NCBI GenBank assembly: GCA_028456385.1
Contig: JALNQF010000005.1
Coordinates: 496,001-560,000 of the forward strand
DNA length: 64,000 nt
Direction: 5' to 3'
From: Ophiosphaerella korrae
Lineage: Eukaryota > Ascomycota > Dothideomycetes > Pleosporales > Phaeosphaeriaceae
Positions within the stretch are counted from its first letter, which is position 1. Each line of letters starts with the position of its first letter. The position numbers were made by a program, and so were the translations under genes. Below, one piece after another: positions 58,853-64,000 of this stretch. The notes beneath the pieces were generated by a model, which saw only the letters and a program-made list of their open reading frames with translations, had not been told where the DNA came from and ran no database searches.

Positions 58853-59176
58853 TAATAAATTTGTAAATTCGCGATCTTAGTAAATATAAAGTTGTAAAGC
58901 TATTATATAACAAATTTATAAATTCGCGATCTTAGTAAATACAAAGTAACAAAGTAGCTAAGATATTATTACTATATAATTAGTAGAGATGCGCATTATT
59001 AGGATAGTATTAGTAATTTAATTATTAACTACAAGCGATAATATAGAGATAGTTATAAAATATCTTCTATTGTTTATAGCCTATTATAGATTACTATACA
59101 AGCTTTTGTTATTACTTTACAATCTACTAATACCTATATAGGCTATTAGGAAGTTAACCCTAGTAAGCTAGTAACA
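58853..59176 (+). repeat. 5' LTR of B, second part
   Basis: 324 bp matching 63423-63746. Contains a 55-bp tandem duplication (units at 58853 and 58908) also present in the 3' LTR. Ends GTAACA. Confidence 0.9.
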
Positions 59177-62100
59177 CCTTACTAATTTAGTTATTGCGAG
59201 AAGCAAAGCGTAAGTAGCGTATAGTCTAGCTAATATAATAGTAGAAAGTTTAATAAGTAAAGCCCCTAGGAGTAGTTATAAGTTAGATAGTACTATATAG
59301 GAAATAATTAAGGACTATATAAATAAACTAATTAATAATAAAGAAGATATAAAGATAGTAATTAAAGTACTAGAAATATAGAATAAGGAACTACAAAACT
59401 ACTTAAAATAGAATAAAGTATAAATTAAAGCTATTATTAAAGGCTAGAACTAGATAGAGCTAATTACTTAATAACTAGAAATAAGTACAACAAAGAAACT
59501 ACTTAAGATACCTATTCTTAAAAAGTTTAATAGAATAAGGGAAAAATTAAGACTCTTTATAGTGTTAGTATAACTCTAGATAGACGTATAAGTACTATAC
59601 TTTGATATAGAAGAAAAGAAGGTAATATATATAGGACTATACCTTAAAGAAGATATAATAAGATAGTATAAGCCTTACTAGATAGACTATACAACGTATT
59701 CTCTAATAACCTAAAAAGACAAAACTAGAACTATTTTTAGAAGCTATAAATACTTTACTAAATAAATAAGAGTAGTATTTAGAGATATAGATATTACCTA
59801 ATAAGCTAAAGAAAAACTTAAAAGGCTTATACAAAACAAGAGTATTCTAGAATATATATTATAATTTAAATAACTAAGCTAAAATATAGAATAGAATAAA
59901 TTAGCCCTTATATTACAATTTAAATAAAGGCTAAATGTAAAAATTTAATACGAAATAATATATATAGAGAAACCTAGGACACTAGAAGCTCTAAAATAAT
60001 AGGTAATCTAAATTAATAATAACCTTTAAGAATAGAAGAAGAATAAGTATAGTAGCTAAACTAGAAACTAGGATACTAGAGACCCTATAATCCTTAACGT
60101 AAATAAGGATAGAAAGAGAAAGAAGAATAAAGACTTTACGTATTTTAACTATAGTAAGAAAGGCTACTACGTAAAAGACTACTAATTAAAGAAGAAAAAG
60201 GATATAGTATATTATAAATATAGGAAACTAAGATACTATATAAAAGACTATAAAAGTAAAGACTATAAAAAAGATAAGGAAACTTAGTTAAAGATAATAG
60301 AGAAAAAGAAAGAAACACTATAAGTATAGGCTAAACCTTAAGAAAAGGTAGCTAGGAGTAAAGAAATATAATATATAATACTTTATTAGACCTTTTGTTA
60401 TAAAGATAACTACTATATATATCTTTTTAGTAAATAAAGAGTAGGATAGTTCTTATAAAAGTATAGAGTAGTAGTAATAAAAGAAAAGACAAAAGTATAG
60501 CTAAAAGAAACAGCGTATATAATAGACCTACTAATAGAAGACTTAGAAAAGGAAGAGCCCTAAACCCTATTAATCTAGGCTAAAGGACTAGTACTAGATA
60601 AAGAGACTACTATAGCTTCCTCTAAAAGACTATAAGAAAGTAAAAGATAGAAAAGTATAAGAGGTATAGAATATACCTAGCTAGATATATATAGCTATAA
60701 TAGCTATATAATAATAGATATAGAGGAATAAAATAAAGAATAGAAATTTATTTAGAAATACTTACTAGTTATAAGTATAGAGGAAGCGTATAAAGACTAG
60801 AAAGAACGTAATCCTAAAAAAATAAAGTTTACACTATTTTAAGAATAAATAAAGTAATATATAGTTATAGTAAGAAGAATACCTATATAAAGGGAATAGT
60901 AGTTCTTTATAAGAAAAACGTAATAGATTAACAAAGCCTATATACTACAAGTACTAATAGTATACTACGTCCTAATAAATATAAGACCTAGAATAGATAG
61001 TTACTAAGAAGGAGATAATAAAATAACAAACCTAAAACATCTAGCTTATTTTAAAGTATTATAGATATTATACCTAGAAAAGAATTATATAATATATAGA
61101 AACCCTAAAGTAAATAATAAAGTATAGCTTATAAGAAAAAGAGGCTATAACTATATAAGAGTAATTCTAGTAGAAGATATCTAAGGATAGGAAATAATAC
61201 TAGAAGAAGGTTACTTAGTAATAAGGCCTAGACTAAAACTACCTAAGAAATGCGTCTAAGGAAGACTATAGTACAAATATAAGTATAATAAATATCTAAA
61301 ATATAAAGAATATAAACTTAAAATAGAGCTATAGCCCTAGGAAGATAGATAATTTATAAAAATACCTAAGTAAGAAAAGCTAAAAAGTATAAGAGGCCTA
61401 TATATTATAAAAACAAGTATATACTAAAGAAAGAAAGTACAAATAATAATTAATAGTAGAGCTACAAGGAACTTTATATTAAAGAAGTTCGTAGAAAGCT
61501 AAGAAATAACCTATACTACAAAGAGGTACCCTCGACAACTAAGTACGATTAAAGGAAAACTATTCTAGGAACCTATAAGGTTTAAGACAACACCCTCTAT
61601 ACTAAAGCTAGAAGAATTAGAAATTAAGAACGTAGTTATAGATATAACAACAATTAATAACAAACAAGATATAATACTAGGAATACTATAGTTATAGATA
61701 ACTAACCTAAGAATTAATTAGAGAATAGGAAGAATTAGCTACCCTAAAAAGGAAACGTTAAAAGCTAACATAGTTATATACAAAGGAGAATTCTTAGAAG
61801 AATATAAGAAATAGAAAAAATAGCTTATAGAACCTAAAGATTACCTTCTAGAATATTAACTATAGGATTTAGCGATAGATCTAAAGGAAGATAAAGACGT
61901 AAGATAGAGCCTAGTTTATAGAAAAATAGAAGAAGAATCTAAGATTAAATAAACGTTTATTAAAAACGCACTAAAGAAAAGATAGATATAAGAATCTAAA
62001 TCTTTAGTAGTACATAGACTTATATTTATAGACAAAAAGAGAATAAGTAATAAAAGACCTTGCGTAGACTTTAGAAAAACTAATATAATTATAAATAAGA

Positions 62101-63286
62101 ACTAATACCTCTTACTATAAATAGATATAATATAAAATAGACTATAGAAAGCAAGAATCTTTATAAAACTAGATATCTAGAACGCCTACTACTAGATTAG
62201 AATTAAGAAAGGCAATAAATAGAAAATAGCGTTTAGAACACAATATAGACTATATAAATACCTAGTTATACCCTTTAGCTTAACAAACGCACTAGCAGCC
62301 TTCTAAGAAAGAATAAATATAGTACTAAGAGAGTACTTAGATATAGTTATATTTAAATTAAAACTACTAAATAAAATAAGGATATACTTAACCTTCTACG
62401 TAGTACTACTTAAGATAGTACTATAAAACGTAGAACTACTAGTATACAAAGTAGATACGTATAGAGAATAAGAAGAATAGGAAGTTAAAGAAATCCTAGT
62501 ACAATAGTTCTATAATAGTAGGAACTACTACCTAGTAAAATAGATAGGTATAGATAAAAAAGGACAACTATAGGAAGAAATATAGGAACTAGAAAATAAT
62601 CTTAACTACTTTAAGAAACTAGAAGACTTCTAAAGTTAAAACCTTCTAGAACGCCTAGTAGCGAGTTAAGAAAACTAACAATACTACTACTAGATAGAGA
62701 GGTAATAGGAACACCTAATACAATAGGAGCTAGAGTAGCCTCTACTATATCGTCTAAATCTAATTTAGCCTCTAAGGCACAAGACTATTTAGATAACTTA
62801 GCGTTATTATAAGCCTTTATCTTATAAAGACGCTTAATATAGGAATAAAGCTCTACTAGCTTATAAAGAGTTAACTTGCGCTTAGCTTTAGCTATAGTAA
62901 GCTATAATAATAATTGCGCTTAAGCTCTATTAATAGCTCGCCCTACACAACTTAGTAGAAGGAGACTATATAGAAATTAAACACTTACACTCTATAAGTA
63001 AAACCTTAGAAGAAATATACTTATACTAAATATTAGTAAGGATACACTTATTATAGTACTTACTATCTTTTAAAGATATAAGGTAAGAAAGACCTAATTT
63101 AGTATAATAACAATAAGGGAACATCTTAACCCTATTACAAATAATACGAGCTATAAGAAGAAGTTTATTACGCTAAGACTAGGATAGTATAGAGAGTAAT
63201 AAAGAACTAAGAATTAACAAAGATATAGGATTAATAACCTTAGTACTAGTATAGAGAAATAAGAGACTATATAGAAGAGGGAATAG
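59177..63286 (+). pseudogene. Element B gag-pol remnant, deleted and RIP-inactivated
   Basis: Plus-strand order: gag (about 59500-60050), two zinc knuckles (about 60131-60255) in which the Cys and His ligands read as Tyr, protease (about 61440-61480; IIINSRATRNFI for I-DSGAT), RT first half (about 61960-62345; RPCVDFRKTNIII, YRLYKYLVIPFSLTNALAAF), then a jump to the integrase C-terminal region (FKLKLLNKIRIYLTF) and the chromodomain (about 62490-62640, NYYLVK*IGIDKKGQL). The missing part spans RT YxDD, RNase H and the integrase core. Confidence 0.87.
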
Positions 63287-63746
63287 TGTTATAGTAGTAA
63301 TAAGGGAAACTAAGATAGAACTAATTAGTCTACGCTTAGCTACTAATAAAGTATAGGACAAGTAAGGTAATAACTTATAGAATAATAAGTTTAACTAGGA
63401 AGCTAACTATAATATAGATACGTAATAAATTTATAAATTTACAATCTTAGTAAATATAAAGTTACAAAGCTATTATGTAATAAATTTGTAAATTTACAAT
63501 CTTAGCAAATACAAAGTAATAAAGTAGCTAAGATATTATTACTATATAATTAGTAGAGATGCGTATTATTAGGATAGTATTAGCAATTTAATTATTAACT
63601 ACAAGCGATAATATAGAGATAGTTGCAAAATATCTTCTATTATTTATAGCCTATTATAGATTACTATACGAGCTTTTATTATTACCTTACAATCTACTAA
63701 TACCTATATAGGCTATTAGGAAGTCGACTCTAGTAAGCTAGTAATA
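63287..63746 (+). repeat. 3' LTR of element B
   Basis: 460 bp, begins TGTTATAGTAG and ends GTAATA (ancestral CA changed to TA). Followed by TTGTC. Its first 45 bp resemble the corresponding end of the element A LTR and its last about 220 bp match it well, so A and B are related families with different LTR middles. Confidence 0.92.
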
Positions 63747-63751
63747 TTGTC
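63747..63751 (+). repeat. Target-site duplication of element B (right copy)
   Basis: TTGTC, identical to 51679-51683 on the left side; both lie inside the LINE RT codons for the AFDN motif. Confidence 0.9.
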
Positions 63752-64000
63752 GAAGGCGCTAGAGATATTAAGTAGTAGTAGACTAGCTACTTAGCTAGCT
63801 TCTTTATTCTATATACTATATATCTTACTTATAATAGTATAGAGCGCGTACTCTATAGAGTGTATCTTCTTACTACCTATATATATTACTAGGAGTACGC
63901 AATATATTTCTACTAGATAACTAAGCTACCTAGTAATTACTATATCTATTGTTTTACTAACTATATTAAGTAGTATAATTAGTTAGTATACTTTTAGTAT
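63752..64000 (-). pseudogene. LINE ORF2, upstream RT part split off by element B
   Basis: Minus-strand translation ends with LLLLNISSAFD at the TTGTC duplication and continues as N-ILY...LLYNL at 51683, rebuilding the RT motif AFDN in frame. It extends beyond the right edge and is heavily mutated. Confidence 0.75.

Larger units (their letters stand above)
51684..63746 (+). mobile_element. Element B: Ty3/gypsy chromodomain retrotransposon, internally deleted, hosting element A
   Basis: LTRs of 460 bp: the 5' LTR in two parts (51684-51819 and 58853-59176, 136+324) and the 3' LTR at 63287-63746. Five-bp duplication TTGTC at 51679-51683 and 63747-63751. Purine-rich tract (agaagagggaatag) before the 3' LTR. 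Internal part 59177-63286 is 4,110 bp against 6,168 bp in element A: about 2 kb is missing at about 62345, removing the RT YxDD motif, RNase H and integrase. Coding is plus strand with many stops. It would have depended on a complete relative to move. Confidence 0.9.
49316..64000 (-). mobile_element. Tad-like non-LTR retrotransposon (LINE), interrupted by element B, open at the right edge
   Basis: LINE sequence covers 49316-51683 and 63752-64000 on the minus strand; the 12 kb between is a later insertion with a 5-bp duplication TTGTC. ORF2 pieces: reverse transcriptase across both parts, YIDDVGILI near 51420, RNase H at about 50130-50345, and a Cys-rich C-terminal end finishing at 49631. Right of about 50.1 kb nearly all CpA/TpG is gone and stops are frequent; left of about 49.98 kb the same element is GC-rich with few changes. 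The 5' part continues beyond the window. Confidence 0.85.

Noticed and set aside
58853..59176. Taken at first as a complete 324-bp LTR
   Set aside because: The flank before it (ATACG) is the duplication of element A; the true LTR continues at 51684-51819 on the other side of A, and only then does the TTGTC duplication fit.
63287..63422. Read at first as a LINE fragment repeated at 51684-51819
   Set aside because: It is the first part of the 460-bp LTR of element B; its start aligns with the LTR end of element A and the lengths match exactly.

Overview
The window looks like nuclear DNA of a filamentous ascomycete, most likely a dothideomycete of the Pleosporales type. The support is: intron-poor genes with 40-90 bp GT-AG introns; fungus-specific families (HbrB, Prm1, Gon7, Apq12, cutinase, NACHT-WD40 NLR); and a sharp switch from GC-equilibrated gene space (about 1-49.9 kb) to an AT-rich block (about 50-64 kb) carrying the marks of repeat-induced point mutation (RIP), that is CpA to TpA changes with TAG/TAA stops at former Trp and Gln codons. 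The order-level assignment is inference.

Layout. 1.5-17 kb: a JmjC-like/C2H2 hypothetical protein, a giant HECT ubiquitin ligase of the TOM1/HUWE1 family (four exons, 3,966 aa, rebuilt here) and a BLOC-1 subunit 1/GCN5L1 protein, all on the minus strand. 17-28 kb: a looser region with a multi-exon membrane protein, a secreted cutinase, an unrecognised multi-exon gene with a probable frameshift, a GNAT acetyltransferase and a 340-aa hypothetical protein behind a leader that may be spliced three times. 31-41.4 kb: a conserved housekeeping block of PRM1 (cell fusion), APQ12 (nuclear envelope, apparently with a GC-AG intron), VPS39/VAM6 (HOPS vacuole tethering), GON7 (KEOPS, tRNA t6A) and hbrB (TORC2). 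APQ12/VPS39 and GON7/hbrB are two divergent pairs, each sharing a promoter of under 300 bp. VPS39 and hbrB both concern TOR/vacuole biology, but nothing here shows co-regulation.

44-48.1 kb: an NLR-like gene with an alpha/beta-hydrolase-like domain, a NACHT NTPase and six near-identical 126-bp WD40 repeats, of the architecture used in fungal heterokaryon incompatibility and innate recognition. A TGA falls in repeat 6. It sits about 200 bp from transposon debris.

48.3-64 kb: a nested stack of transposons whose order of insertion can be read from the sequence. A Tc1/mariner (DD34E) transposase gene is cut at its 5' end by the (AATC)n tail of a Tad-like LINE on the minus strand. The LINE reverse transcriptase is split by a Ty3/gypsy element B (51684-63746, plus strand, 460-bp LTRs, 5-bp duplication TTGTC). 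The 5' LTR of B is split by a second, full-length Ty3/gypsy chromodomain element A (51820-58847, minus strand, 430-bp LTRs, duplication ATACG). Removing A restores a 460-bp LTR equal in length to the 3' LTR. Removing B rejoins the LINE AFDN catalytic motif in frame. RIP has disabled all coding regions of the stack.

No wholly new system is evident. The strongest items for follow-up are the NLR with its WD40 array and stop codon, the datable transposon stack with its abrupt RIP boundary, and the JmjC-like/zinc-finger protein.
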